Below, in pieces: positions 20,004 to 28,955 of a stretch of DNA of 58,063 bases. The stretch lies in the NCBI GenBank assembly GCA_027622555.1, contig JAQBYJ010000029.1, forward strand, positions 1 through 58,063, given 5' to 3'. This DNA comes from Verrucomicrobiota bacterium (GTDB lineage: Bacteria > Verrucomicrobiota > Verrucomicrobiia > Opitutales > UBA2995). Numbering within the stretch: position 1 is the stretch's first letter; each line of letters opens with the position of its first letter. Made by a program: the position numbers and the translations under genes. The notes beneath the pieces were generated by a model that was not told the DNA's origin, did no database searches, and saw nothing but the letters and a program-made list of their open reading frames with translations.

Positions 20004-20495
20004 ATGAGCACTTATAAACCTGATTACGATCCTATCGATGGAAGTCCATTTTCCTTTGGCGTAGTTTGCTCGCGCTTTAATCCTGAGGCCGTAGAGGCAT
20101 TATTGGAAAATACGCTAAAGAAACTCCGGGAATCCGGCGTACGAGAAGAGAATATAAGCGTGATGCGTGTTCCGGGATCGAACGAAGTCCCCTGGGGTAT
20201 TCAAGTTCTCGCCGGGACGGGTGAATTCGACTGCTGTATTGCGCTTGGAGTTCTCCTTCGAGGTGGAACGGTCCACTTTGAAGTGGTTGCCCAGAGCGCA
20301 TCCGATGCTCTGCAGATGATTACGTTAAACGAATTGATACCTGTAATTAATGGTATTGTCGTTGCTGATACACCGGAGCAAGCTATTGAACGAACCCAAG
20401 GAGAAATCAATCGTGGCCTTGAATTTGGCGAGGCCGCTCTCGAGATGGCCAAGTTGAAAAATCACTATATTTCCGCAGATGAGCAAGACGCCTAG
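20004..20495 (+). CDS. ribH: 6,7-dimethyl-8-ribityllumazine synthase
   Basis: A 163-residue lumazine synthase that condenses the RibB product with 5-amino-6-ribitylaminouracil, the penultimate riboflavin step. It has the family core SRFNPEAVEALLENT, RVPGSNEVPWG and LGVLLRGGTVHFEVVAQ, whose His is the catalytic residue. The ATG at 20004 is preferred over an overlapping TTG at 20001. It follows ribBA by about 25 bp, and its last 17 bases overlap nusB, indicating co-transcription and probable translational coupling. Confidence 0.94.
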   Translation: MSTYKPDYDPIDGSPFSFGVVCSRFNPEAVEALLENTLKKLRESGVREENISVMRVPGSNEVPWGIQVLAGTGEFDCCIALGVLLRGGTVHFEVVAQSASDALQMITLNELIPVINGIVVADTPEQAIERTQGEINRGLEFGEAALEMAKLKNHYISADEQDA

Positions 20496-20922
20496 AAGAC
20501 GCGAAAACAGAATTGCTGCTTTGCAGTTCCTCTATGCGTGTAGCTTGAATCCGCCGGATGATTTGGTGGATCAATTGTCCTTATTTTTTTCCGGCAAAGA
20601 CCGGGAGCGTGATTATTATGCTTTCTCCGAGGAGTTGATTCATGGCGTCCTCGAGAATCTTGATGAGGTGGACGAGGTAATTAAAACTTATGCGGAAAAC
20701 TGGGATTTTGACCGGATAGCTAAAATGGATCTTTCCATACTCCGGTTAGCAATCTTCGAGCTACAAAAGCGATTGGACATTCCGCCCATAGTTTCGATCA
20801 ATGAGGCGATAGAACTGAGCAAAGAGTTTTCAGGCCCGGACTCAAAACGTTTCATCAACGGCATTTTGGACAAAATGAAGAGCACCATTCAACGCCCTTT
20901 GAGAGAAGCGACAGAACTGTAA
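20479..20922 (+). CDS. nusB: Transcription antitermination factor NusB
   Basis: A 147-residue all-helical NusB, which binds boxA RNA together with NusE/S10 in rRNA antitermination. Typical features are RRRENRIAALQFLYAC at the N-terminus, NWDFDRIAKMDLSILRLAIFEL in the middle and INEAIELSKEFSGPDSKRFINGILDKM near the end. It overlaps the end of ribH by 17 nt; ribH-nusB adjacency is widely conserved in bacteria, which supports both calls. Confidence 0.95.
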   Translation: MSKTPRRRENRIAALQFLYACSLNPPDDLVDQLSLFFSGKDRERDYYAFSEELIHGVLENLDEVDEVIKTYAENWDFDRIAKMDLSILRLAIFELQKRLDIPPIVSINEAIELSKEFSGPDSKRFINGILDKMKSTIQRPLREATEL

Positions 20923-20937
20923 TCGAGTAGTTTTCGC

Positions 20938-21870
20938 ATGTTTGGACTTTTTAAGAAATTCAAGTCGGGCTTTGCCCGGACCACCCAATCTTTATTTGGC
21001 GCTGTTGGAGGTATCTTCGGCAGGAAAAAGCTCGATCCTGATTCTATCGATGCTTTGGAGGAGGCTCTTTACGGTGCTGATTTTGGAGTAGAGACAACTG
21101 AAGAAATCATTCAGGAAATCCAATCGACTTTCAAATCAGACAAAGAGCTGAGAGGTCTGGATGCGGCTGAGATAGGTGCTCGCGTGCTTCGACGAGTTTT
21201 AGAAGGTGCGGAAGGCACGTTTGCAGACGAAACTCCACTCCGTGAAGTTATCATGCTTCTGGGAGTCAATGGTTCCGGTAAAACCACCACCACCGCAAAG
21301 TTGGGCCATCTCTACAAAGGAGACGGTCGGTCTGTTTTGTTGGCGGCCTGCGACACGTTTAGAGCAGCTGCAAACGAGCAGATCAAGTCCTGGTCCGATC
21401 GTTTGGAAATCGATTTGATCTCAAGTAAGCACGGAGCTGATGCAGCGTCGGTCGCTTTTGACGCCTATCAGGCCGCAGAAAGTCGTAACCATGATCTGGT
21501 GATTCTAGATACGGCCGGCCGTTTGCATAATAAGAGCCACCTGATGGGTGAGTTGGAAAAAATAATCCGAGTGTTAAAAAAGAAAGATGAATCGGCTCCT
21601 CATCACCGCTGGCTCGTTGTTGATGGTAGCCTGGGTTCCAATTCAATAGAGCAAGCAAGGACATTCCATAAAGCTATCAACCTGACAGGTCTTATCATAA
21701 CCAAGCTCGATGGAACGAGTCGTGGGGGCGCTTTGGTCGGTATTTACCGTGAACTAAAAATCCCCATTTACTTCGTTGGTTTAGGCGAACAACCCGATGA
21801 CCTGCAACCTTTCACGATTGATAATTATGTCTCAGCGGTTTTTGGTCTACAGGAGGATGAGACTGAATGA
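20938..21870 (+). CDS. ftsY: Signal recognition particle receptor FtsY
   Basis: A 310-residue SRP-receptor GTPase that docks SRP-ribosome complexes at the inner membrane. The NG domain is complete: GVNGSGKTTTTAKLG (G1), DTFRAAANEQ, DTAGRLHNKSHLMGEL (G3) and TKLDGTSRGGALVGI (G4/G5). The acidic A-domain of enterobacterial FtsY is absent; instead a short amphipathic basic/aromatic N-terminus (MFGLFKKFKSGFARTTQS) probably provides membrane contact. It overlaps aroB by the 4-base ATGA. Confidence 0.96.
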   Translation: MFGLFKKFKSGFARTTQSLFGAVGGIFGRKKLDPDSIDALEEALYGADFGVETTEEIIQEIQSTFKSDKELRGLDAAEIGARVLRRVLEGAEGTFADETPLREVIMLLGVNGSGKTTTTAKLGHLYKGDGRSVLLAACDTFRAAANEQIKSWSDRLEIDLISSKHGADAASVAFDAYQAAESRNHDLVILDTAGRLHNKSHLMGELEKIIRVLKKKDESAPHHRWLVVDGSLGSNSIEQARTFHKAINLTGLIITKLDGTSRGGALVGIYRELKIPIYFVGLGEQPDDLQPFTIDNYVSAVFGLQEDETE

Positions 21871-22967
21871 GCTGGCATGAAACATCTGTAGACGTCGAAT
21901 TAGGCGACCGAAGCTACACCATTTGGATTGGTGCAGAGGCAGGGGCGGGTGTTTTGGAAAGAGCCTCGACCTTGACCGAAAACAAACGGAAATGCGCCTT
22001 TGTCGTTGATTCAGGTTTTGGTGAAATGCAACCGACTTTCCTTGCAAGTATGAAATTGCTTGGTCCTGTCCTCCTTTTGGAAGCCGGGGAAACCACGAAG
22101 AGCATTTCGCAGCTGGCTCGTATTTATGATTTTCTTGCCGACCATAAACTGGATCGTTCGTCCTGCCTTTTTGCTGTTGGCGGTGGAGTGATTGGTGATC
22201 TCGCAGGATTTGCGGCGGCTAGTTATCTGCGTGGAATCGATTTTTACCAAGTGCCCACAACCCTACTTTCCATGGTGGACAGTTCAGTGGGAGGTAAGAC
22301 CGGAATTAATATAAATGCTGGCAAAAATCTTGTGGGTGCATTTTTCCAGCCTCAAGGTGTTTACTCTAGCACTGGCTTCCTAACTACACTTCCCAAGCGT
22401 GACTTTAATTCAGGCATGGCAGAGATCATCAAGCACGGAATGCTTTATGACCTGTCGTTGTTCGAAAGACTGGAACAACTGGATGTGTTGCACGCTGAAC
22501 ATCCGGAGCTTCCCGATATTATTCGTCGTAACTGCGAGATAAAAGCTGCAGTTGTGCAAGCGGATGAAAAGGAGCAAGCTTCCTCGGAAGGAAGGGCGTT
22601 GCTGAACCTGGGTCATACATTCGGTCATGCGATTGAGAATGTTTCTGGATACGGAGAGTACATGCACGGCGAGGCCATTGCGATTGGCCTTGTGATGGCT
22701 GGTGAGCTTTCATTGCGCTTGGGAAACTTGTCCCAGCAGGATGTTGAGCGCATTCAGACGTTAATTAGCCGCTATTCGCTGCCTACAAAATTAGAAGCTC
22801 CTTTGGCGGTAAACGACTTATTGGCGGCCATGCTGCGGGACAAAAAAGTGGATCGAGGCACTTTGCGCTTTGTGGGGATGAAAAGTATAGGTCAAGCTTA
22901 CACCATCCCCGAGGTAGAAACTGAACTTGTGGTGGAGATTCTTCTTAAGTATGGAGCCGCAGAGTAG
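21867..22967 (+). CDS. aroB: 3-dehydroquinate synthase
   Basis: A 366-residue shikimate-pathway enzyme converting DAHP to 3-dehydroquinate with NAD and a metal ion. It shows GGGVIGDLAGFAAASYLRGI (NAD binding), PTTLLSMVDSSVGGKTGIN, and the metal-ligand segments AEIIKHGM and NLGHTFGHAIE with both histidines. The ATG overlaps the ftsY stop, and an AGGAGG lies upstream within ftsY, one of the few clear ribosome-binding sites in the window. Confidence 0.95.
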   Translation: MSWHETSVDVELGDRSYTIWIGAEAGAGVLERASTLTENKRKCAFVVDSGFGEMQPTFLASMKLLGPVLLLEAGETTKSISQLARIYDFLADHKLDRSSCLFAVGGGVIGDLAGFAAASYLRGIDFYQVPTTLLSMVDSSVGGKTGININAGKNLVGAFFQPQGVYSSTGFLTTLPKRDFNSGMAEIIKHGMLYDLSLFERLEQLDVLHAEHPELPDIIRRNCEIKAAVVQADEKEQASSEGRALLNLGHTFGHAIENVSGYGEYMHGEAIAIGLVMAGELSLRLGNLSQQDVERIQTLISRYSLPTKLEAPLAVNDLLAAMLRDKKVDRGTLRFVGMKSIGQAYTIPEVETELVVEILLKYGAAE

Positions 22968-23039
22968 GGGAATTCTTCATACGAAGGGCAGGCTGTTTTT
23001 AGATGGCAATTTTTCTGAAACCTGAGGTATCTATTTTGT

Positions 23040-23657
23040 ATGTCATCCGTAGATGAAAGTATTGTGCGTGAGTATTTCGAACAGAATGGATTTCTTGTTC
23101 GGCAGCTACGCAAATACCAAGTTCAGTCCCGCAAGAAGACAACGGACGAAGAAGTGGACCTACTTGTTTACAATCCATCCTTTGATCCGAATTCAAGAAA
23201 ACCGGACTTTATGCTATTTCCCAGCGAGCTGAAATTCATTCATAAGGCTGTCGTAGTGGTGAAAGGGTGGCATACCTTGCGGTTCACCCCTGCCATGCTT
23301 AAAAGTAGCCCCGAAATATTTAGATTCCTGGAAAAGACAGTAGTAAAGAAGGTGAGTGACCTTTTCTTCGAAGATTCGGCGAAGGGTCAAAATCGAAACG
23401 GGGAACCCAGGGACGAATTGATGAAAATTCTGGTCCTACCCGGCTTGCCTACTGAAAATCCTTACCGTGAGCAAAGCATTCAATTGCTACAGGAAAAAGG
23501 AGTAGATGGTATTATTTCCTTTCGATCCATGCTTCTGGATATTTTGGCCAAAATTGAAATTAATCGGAATTACCAGAAATCTGAGATTTTGCAGGTGTTA
23601 CGGATATTGAAAAACTACGATATGCTCGGGAAACCTCAATTGGAGTTGTTTAAATAA
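23040..23657 (+). CDS. Conserved hypothetical, possible PD-(D/E)XK nuclease-like fold
   Basis: A 205-residue soluble protein of unrecognised family. The first half has the look of a restriction-endonuclease-like fold: helix IVREYFEQNGFLVRQ, then strand EEVDLLVYNP with a candidate metal Asp, then strand AVVVVKGWH where the (D/E)xK acid would be a Val. If the resemblance is real, catalysis may be compromised. The second half is helical and lysine-rich. It sits between aroB and pdxA, only 10 bp before pdxA, so it is probably co-transcribed. Function unknown. Confidence 0.6.
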   Translation: MSSVDESIVREYFEQNGFLVRQLRKYQVQSRKKTTDEEVDLLVYNPSFDPNSRKPDFMLFPSELKFIHKAVVVVKGWHTLRFTPAMLKSSPEIFRFLEKTVVKKVSDLFFEDSAKGQNRNGEPRDELMKILVLPGLPTENPYREQSIQLLQEKGVDGIISFRSMLLDILAKIEINRNYQKSEILQVLRILKNYDMLGKPQLELFK

Positions 23658-23667
23658 GCAACGCATC

Positions 23668-24639
23668 ATGAGTGAAGGTAGTGAATTGTCCAAACTCCCG
23701 TTGGCCATAACCAGTGGCGACCCTGCGGGCGTGGGCCCTGAAGTGATACTTGAGTGGGCTAAAGCCTTTGAAGGCGATCGAAAGGGCTTTGTATTTTTTG
23801 GGCCGGAAATTTGGGTCGAAACACTCAGGAAACTAGGTTATTCTGGTCGTGGCCTTGGGTTTGCCGATTATCAAGCGGTAGCCGGCGAGCCTAATCGTGA
23901 GGGAAGCCTTATTGCCAGAGATGCCTTAATGAAGGCTGCGCTTTGTTGTTCGCAAGGTAAGTGTTCTGGAGCAGTCACTGGACCCGTCAGCAAGGAACTC
24001 CTTAAAAATACTGGTTTCGATCATCCAGGGCAGACCGAGTATTTTGCGGCACAATGGGGTGGGGTTCCTGGCATGTGTTTTGTTGGGAAAAAACTCAAAA
24101 TTGTATTGGCGACCTGGCATGTTGCATTGCATGACGTCTTTGAGGCATTGAGCCCTGTAAGCCTAATCCGGGCGGTTTCTCACGCCGATCATTTGGCGAG
24201 AGCTTACGGATGCTCGGAGCCTCGAATTGGTGTCTGTGGCCTCAATCCGCATGCGGGCGAGGCGGGGTTATTGGGCCTAGAAGAACAGGAGTGGATCGAT
24301 CCTTTATTGGATGACCTCCGCGAAAAGCACCCAGGAGTTAGTAATGCGCTTCCCGCAGATTCTCTATTTTGGCGGGCTGTCCAAGGTGAGTTTGACGTTG
24401 TTGTAGCTCTTTATCATGACCAAGGTCTCATTCCGATAAAAACCCTAGAGTTTGACCAAGCTGTTAATGTGACCTTGGGGCTACCATTTATTCGAACGAG
24501 CCCCGACCATGGGACCGGTTTTAATATTGCAGGTAAGGGAGTTGCTCATTCTTCCAGTTTCTCCCATGCTGTGGAAGTCGCTCGACGATTAGTGGCGTTT
24601 AATTCTTCAACTTTAGGCCAAGGCGAAAGTGAAAATTAA
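23668..24639 (+). CDS. pdxA: 4-hydroxythreonine-4-phosphate dehydrogenase
   Basis: A 323-residue PdxA, an NAD-dependent oxidative decarboxylase in the DXP-dependent pyridoxal-phosphate pathway. It begins with the diagnostic ITSGDPAGVGPEV and contains TGPVSKELL, DHPGQTEYFA, CGLNPHAGE, LYHDQGLIPIK and TSPDHGTGFNIAGKG, which supply the metal-binding histidines. It closes the run that starts at ribBA. Confidence 0.95.
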   Translation: MSEGSELSKLPLAITSGDPAGVGPEVILEWAKAFEGDRKGFVFFGPEIWVETLRKLGYSGRGLGFADYQAVAGEPNREGSLIARDALMKAALCCSQGKCSGAVTGPVSKELLKNTGFDHPGQTEYFAAQWGGVPGMCFVGKKLKIVLATWHVALHDVFEALSPVSLIRAVSHADHLARAYGCSEPRIGVCGLNPHAGEAGLLGLEEQEWIDPLLDDLREKHPGVSNALPADSLFWRAVQGEFDVVVALYHDQGLIPIKTLEFDQAVNVTLGLPFIRTSPDHGTGFNIAGKGVAHSSSFSHAVEVARRLVAFNSSTLGQGESEN

Positions 24640-24711
24640 ATTAAGAACCCGAATTTATTACCTATTCCACTTGATTCTGGTCTGGAATAGGTACATTGGT
24701 GCCTAATCTTA

Positions 24712-25077
24712 ATGAATACCACTCTTCCAGAAGGCGTACGCCTGGGTAATGAAAGACTTGTCAAACTTACCGACACTGCAGCTGAAAAAGTCAACGAACT
24801 GATTACCAGAGATTCCAACAACAGCATGCTGCGTGTTAAGATCTCTGGCGGCGGCTGTAATGGACTCAGCTACAAGTTGAAATTTGTCGATTCTTTCAAG
24901 CGAGGAGATATAATGGTCGAATCTTCAGGAGCTCAGGTGGTGGTCGATTCAAAAAGCGCCCTTTATCTTCGGGGAACGGTTCTTAATTATTCGAACGCTT
25001 TGGTAGCTGGAGGCTTTAAGTTCGAAAATCCGAATGCGAAATCCAGCTGCTCTTGTGGCGAAAGTTTTAGTGTTTGA
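24712..25077 (+). CDS. A-type Fe-S cluster carrier (IscA/ErpA/SufA family)
   Basis: A 121-residue HesB-family protein that accepts and delivers iron-sulfur clusters. The three conserved cysteines are present: C49 in GGGCNGL and C113/C115 in SSCSCGESF. An N-terminal extension of ~15 residues precedes the core. It is not in the suf operon, which lies ~5 kb away on the other strand, but probably works with it. No Shine-Dalgarno is visible before the ATG. Confidence 0.9.
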   Translation: MNTTLPEGVRLGNERLVKLTDTAAEKVNELITRDSNNSMLRVKISGGGCNGLSYKLKFVDSFKRGDIMVESSGAQVVVDSKSALYLRGTVLNYSNALVAGGFKFENPNAKSSCSCGESFSV

Positions 25078-25223
25078 AGGGGGCTTTAATGCGCTTGCAA
25101 ACCGCGATTTATACGTGCTTGAATCCCAAACTCTCAATTATTCTCTGATTGATTGAAACTAGATATGGTAACTGCATTCGTAAACAATCTCGTCCAAAAC
25201 AGCTAATGGCTGATTGGAGGAAT

Positions 25224-25295
25224 ATGTCTATAAGTTTCCGAAGCGTTCACTCAGTTGCCGAACACTTGCCTAATTTAACCAAGGTTTACTCTTAA
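25224..25295 (+). CDS. Putative 23-codon leader ORF coupled to infC
   Basis: A short ORF starts with ATG behind a strong GGAGG (TTGGAGGAATATG), rare in this window, and runs 23 codons (peptide beginning [10 protein letters not shown]) to a TAA that shares its last base with the A of the infC ATG (TAATG). infC has only a weak AAGG. The arrangement suggests translational coupling, the ribosome finishing the leader and restarting on infC. The peptide itself resembles nothing known. It could be a chance ORF, so confidence is moderate. Confidence 0.4.
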   Translation: MSISFRSVHSVAEHLPNLTKVYS

Positions 25296-25897
25296 TGCCA
25301 AGAAAAGGCTCTCGTCCAAAAAGGAACTATGTTCCTAAAATTCGTAAGAATGATAAAATTCGATCCCGAGAAATTCGGGTAATCGGTCCCGATTCCAAAC
25401 AAATCGGTATCATGACTCCTGCTGAAGCACTAATAATTGCGAAGAAAGTAGGCTTGGATCTGGTAGAGATTTCTCCCTCCGCGCGTCCTCCCGTCTGCCG
25501 TATCCTCGACTTTGGAAAATTTCAATACGAGTTATCCAAGAAGGAGAAGGAGAGTAAGACAAAGAAAACCTCTTCGGGTAAGGTTAAGGAAATAAAATTC
25601 CGCGTTCGTATTGAAGAGCATGACTTTATGTTCAAGATCAAGCATGCCGAGGAATTTCTCGGAAAAGGGAACAAGGTAAAATTATCCCTTATGTTCCGTG
25701 GTCGGGAAATGGAGCATAAAGACCTCGGTTTTGCAGCGATCAATCGTGCTGTGACCGAGTTAAAGCATATGGGGCATCAAGATTCCGAGGCACGACTGTC
25801 AGGACGAATGATCAGCACAATGCTTTCGCCGTTACCTGAAAAGGATCGAGTATATAAGTTCAACAAAATTGAGGAAGCCAAAGAGGAGGAGGCATAG
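25295..25897 (+). CDS. infC: Translation initiation factor IF-3
   Basis: A 200-residue IF-3, which binds the 30S subunit and checks initiator tRNA and start-codon pairing. The N-domain is [22 protein letters not shown] with [15 protein letters not shown]; the C-domain has [24 protein letters not shown] and [14 protein letters not shown] basic ~20-residue extension precedes it. The start is ATG, not the rare AUU/AUA used for autoregulation in many bacteria, and an in-frame stop lies 8 codons upstream. rpmI and rplT, usual partners, are absent; an amidase gene follows. Confidence 0.95.
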   Translation: MPRKGSRPKRNYVPKIRKNDKIRSREIRVIGPDSKQIGIMTPAEALIIAKKVGLDLVEISPSARPPVCRILDFGKFQYELSKKEKESKTKKTSSGKVKEIKFRVRIEEHDFMFKIKHAEEFLGKGNKVKLSLMFRGREMEHKDLGFAAINRAVTELKHMGHQDSEARLSGRMISTMLSPLPEKDRVYKFNKIEEAKEEEA

Positions 25898-25921
25898 TCT
25901 CCTGAGGTTGTAGCCTGATTT

Positions 25922-26956
25922 ATGGATACAACGTTTAGGCATTTGGTAAGTAGGCGAGATTGGCTACTGGGCCTGTCAGGGTGTGCATCTTTTTCTTTGA
26001 GCTCGTTTGGAGATCCGCCACCAACCAGGCCCGATTTCACTTTATACAATACTCCTTATGTTGACTTGGCTAAAGTCGCCGGTGCGTTGGGTATGAAATA
26101 TCAGCTCTCAAATGACCTGAAGGATGGAGTATTTTCCAGTCAATGGACTAAAGTTCGGTTTAAACAGGACAGTCGCTTATTGTTGCTCAATAATTACAAA
26201 ATCTACCTGGGCTACGCGGTAGCCCTACACCAGGGTAGATTGTTTCTATCCACCCATGATTTCGATAAGGCCATAAAACCCTTACTCACACCGCAGGTGT
26301 TTACCGATGTCCCGAGCCTAAAAACCATTGTCATCGATCTAGGGCATGGGGGAAAAAATCCTGGTTGCATAAACAATGCCCTTGGGATGATCGAGAAGGA
26401 TATGACCCTTGATCTTTCAAAACGTCTTCAACAGCTGCTCGAGTCTCGAGGTTACCGTGTATATCTCACCCGGACAACCGATCAGACGGTTGAAAATGGG
26501 AATCGGCCACTTTTCGCCAGCAAAATGAAGGCCGATCTTTTTGTCTGTTTGCACTTCAACGCAGTTGAGTCGAGATCAGTACATGGAATTGAGACTTATA
26601 CCTTCACTCCTAAAAATCAGCCTTCCACGGCTCGCAGCCGATTGGTGGACGAGGACCGAAAAGCTTTTCCAGCAAATAGGGACGATCCTTGGAGCACGTT
26701 GTCAGGTTTTTATGTTCAGAGGCAAATGATCAAAACCCTGGGCGGTGTTGACCGTGGGCTTAAAAAGGCCCGGTTTTCTATGATGATCGATTTACAATGC
26801 CCTGGATTTTTAGTCGAAGGGGGATTTTTCAGTAACTTCGAAGAGGCTAAAAAGATAAAAACGGTAAGCTATCGCACTCGATTGGCCGAAGCTGTTATGC
26901 AAGGAATTACTACCTATCATAAAACGCTATCACGGATTTCAAATCCTGGTGCCTGA
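25922..26956 (+). CDS. N-acetylmuramoyl-L-alanine amidase (Amidase_3), Tat-type signal
   Basis: A 344-residue peptidoglycan hydrolase that cuts the amide between N-acetylmuramic acid and L-alanine. The N-terminus carries a twin-arginine-like SRRDWLLGLSGCAS with a lipobox-like LSGC, suggesting Tat export and possibly lipid anchoring. The catalytic domain (from about 137) shows VIDLGHGGKNPG with zinc ligand H142, a Glu in MIEKDMTLDL, CLHFNAVESR with the second His, and the terminal VEGGFFSN Glu. It is likely involved in daughter-cell separation, by analogy with the Tat-exported AmiA/AmiC. Confidence 0.9.
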   Translation: MDTTFRHLVSRRDWLLGLSGCASFSLSSFGDPPPTRPDFTLYNTPYVDLAKVAGALGMKYQLSNDLKDGVFSSQWTKVRFKQDSRLLLLNNYKIYLGYAVALHQGRLFLSTHDFDKAIKPLLTPQVFTDVPSLKTIVIDLGHGGKNPGCINNALGMIEKDMTLDLSKRLQQLLESRGYRVYLTRTTDQTVENGNRPLFASKMKADLFVCLHFNAVESRSVHGIETYTFTPKNQPSTARSRLVDEDRKAFPANRDDPWSTLSGFYVQRQMIKTLGGVDRGLKKARFSMMIDLQCPGFLVEGGFFSNFEEAKKIKTVSYRTRLAEAVMQGITTYHKTLSRISNPGA

Positions 26957-26958
26957 CT

Positions 26959-27339
26959 ATGAGCCTTATCGGACTATTCTGGATTGGTTTGGGAGGTGCC
27001 ATAGGGTCGATTCTACGCGCTTTGTTTGCCATAAGTATCAAGTCCGATTTCCCTTGGGCTACATTGTTAGCGAATGTCTCTGGCTGCCTAATCATCGGCC
27101 TGGTCATCGGTCATGAATCAATAACTGCCGATTGGGCTGAACATTCACGCGGTTTTGTGGTGATTGGTTTTTGCGGCGGATTCACAACCTTCTCCACATT
27201 TAGTCTCCAAACTTTCAAGCAACTGGAGGGAGGAAATTTCTTGGGAGCCTTCTCCAATATCCTTCTTTCATTCGTGGTGTGCTTGTTGGCTGTTTGGGCA
27301 GGAATCAAACTCGCAAAATTAATCTTTCATAGTGTATGA
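26959..27339 (+). CDS. crcB: Fluoride ion channel CrcB/FEX
   Basis: A 126-residue membrane protein with four predicted helices. It matches CrcB (Fluc), which exports fluoride as a dual-topology dimer: GLGGAIGSILRALF near the N-terminus, a LLANVSGCLIIG helix and the pore motif GFCGGFTTFSTFSLQTF. It begins 2 bases after the amidase stop and overlaps the next gene by 4 bases, so it is embedded in an operon. No fluoride riboswitch precedes it. Confidence 0.94.
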   Translation: MSLIGLFWIGLGGAIGSILRALFAISIKSDFPWATLLANVSGCLIIGLVIGHESITADWAEHSRGFVVIGFCGGFTTFSTFSLQTFKQLEGGNFLGAFSNILLSFVVCLLAVWAGIKLAKLIFHSV

Positions 27340-28955
27340 AGGCGGTTCGTATGATTCTGACAGCCTGCTGCTTCTGGTGGTTACAGGGGGCAGCGATTGA
27401 TCCGAAAAACGTGGTGATTTTGGTGAATCATTCCGACCATGAATCAATAGAGTTAGGTTACTATTATGCTCTCAAGCGGGATGTGCCTATTGAGAATATC
27501 GTTCACCTGGATTTACCACCCGATGAGAATATTTCCTGGGATGTATATTTAGAAAAACTATATAATCCATTGATGACCTGGCTGCTGGAGGCCAATTGGA
27601 TGGACGGTTTCGGATCTAAACGAAAAGACGCGGTGGGCCGTCAAATCGCCTTAATTGAATCGCATAAAATTGAGGCATTGGTGATTTGCATAGGCGTGCC
27701 CCTCAGGATTCAAAATGATCCGGACCGGCTCCCCGCCAAAGACGCATATCCCAAAGAGAAACTTCAATTTTATACCAACCGGTCCTCCGTCGATTCTGAA
27801 TTAGCACTGTTGCCATTTCCAAAAGCTGCTATCGATGGCTTTTACGCCAATCCGATTTTTAGCCGTACTGAACCCAGAAATTTATTCGATCTAAAACCTT
27901 TGGTTATTGGTCGTTTGGATGGGCCATCCTACGAATCAGCCACTGCCTTGATCGATAATGCAATCTTGGCTGAGAGCGAGGGAATCGCTGGGAGAGCCTA
28001 CGTAGATATCAAAGGACCACATGAGGCGGGAGATAAATGGTTGGAAGACACGGTTGATAAATTTAACGCAAACGGTTACGATGTTGAAGCAAACCGGGAA
28101 GAAGAACGGTTCAACCTGGTAGATCGATTTGACGAACCTCTATTCTACTTTGGATGGTATTCAAGCGCGATTGATGGGCCGTTCACGCATTATGATTTCA
28201 AATTCCCTGTTGGTGCTATCGCGCTGCATATCCATAGCTATTCTGCTTCGACCATAAGGACGGGAAGCAAATACTGGTTGGGTCCGTTTGTGGCTCGAGG
28301 AGTTACTGCAACTTTTGGCAATACCTCGGAACCATATTTAGGACTGACCCACCAGCCTCACCTAATTATGGATGCATTGTTTAAAGGGATGTCCACCGGT
28401 GAAGCTGCGTTATATTCTATCGCCGGTCTTAGTTGGATGGGTGTGTTTATAGGAGACCCCCTTTACCAACCTCCCTTAGGTCTTAAAATGTCGCCCAAAA
28501 ATGAATACGATATTCTAAGAACAGCGAATAAAGCCCGTAAAGCCGGAGACAAGTCCGCTTATAAGGCGGTTCTTTTCCAGCATGCAGAATCGCAACACTT
28601 CTCGACTGGTTTGTGGTTGTATGAATACTACCTCGAATTGGATGATCGTGAAAAGGCCTACGATTTTCTAAGTTCAATAAATCAACCTTCCTCTGACGAA
28701 ACTCGAAATTGGGGCATCCTGCTTGATATCGCAGAAGGCTTTTTTGAACTTGGACACCCGAAGAAAGCGGAAGCCTTGTTCGAAAACTTACTGAAGCGAA
28801 CCCAATCGAAGCGGCAGCTTAAATTGCAGTTACTCAAACGAGGCGTGCAGTCCGCTGAAAAGTATCAGCAAGCTGAGATGCTCTCGAGCTGGAACAAGGA
28901 GTTGGAAATGCTTACCAAACCTGCGGAAGACTCCGCCAAGCAAAAGAATAACTAA
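27336..28955 (+). CDS. TIGR03790-family protein
   Basis: A 539-residue protein with a short hydrophobic N-terminus (probable signal peptide). The sequence then follows the TIGR03790 family pattern: VVILVNHSDHESIELGYYYALKRDVPIENIVHLDLP, then ALVICIGVPLRI, and later a block around GPFVARGVTATFGNTSEPYLGLTHQPHL. The last ~120 residues look like TPR-type helices. Function of the family is unknown. It overlaps crcB (ATGA) and its 3' end overlaps the end of convergent clpP by 4 bases. Confidence 0.75.
   Translation: MKAVRMILTACCFWWLQGAAIDPKNVVILVNHSDHESIELGYYYALKRDVPIENIVHLDLPPDENISWDVYLEKLYNPLMTWLLEANWMDGFGSKRKDAVGRQIALIESHKIEALVICIGVPLRIQNDPDRLPAKDAYPKEKLQFYTNRSSVDSELALLPFPKAAIDGFYANPIFSRTEPRNLFDLKPLVIGRLDGPSYESATALIDNAILAESEGIAGRAYVDIKGPHEAGDKWLEDTVDKFNANGYDVEANREEERFNLVDRFDEPLFYFGWYSSAIDGPFTHYDFKFPVGAIALHIHSYSASTIRTGSKYWLGPFVARGVTATFGNTSEPYLGLTHQPHLIMDALFKGMSTGEAALYSIAGLSWMGVFIGDPLYQPPLGLKMSPKNEYDILRTANKARKAGDKSAYKAVLFQHAESQHFSTGLWLYEYYLELDDREKAYDFLSSINQPSSDETRNWGILLDIAEGFFELGHPKKAEALFENLLKRTQSKRQLKLQLLKRGVQSAEKYQQAEMLSSWNKELEMLTKPAEDSAKQKNN

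Noticed and set aside
26940-26960. Possible fluoride riboswitch before crcB
   Set aside because: crcB starts 2 bases after the amidase stop, leaving no room for an independent leader RNA.
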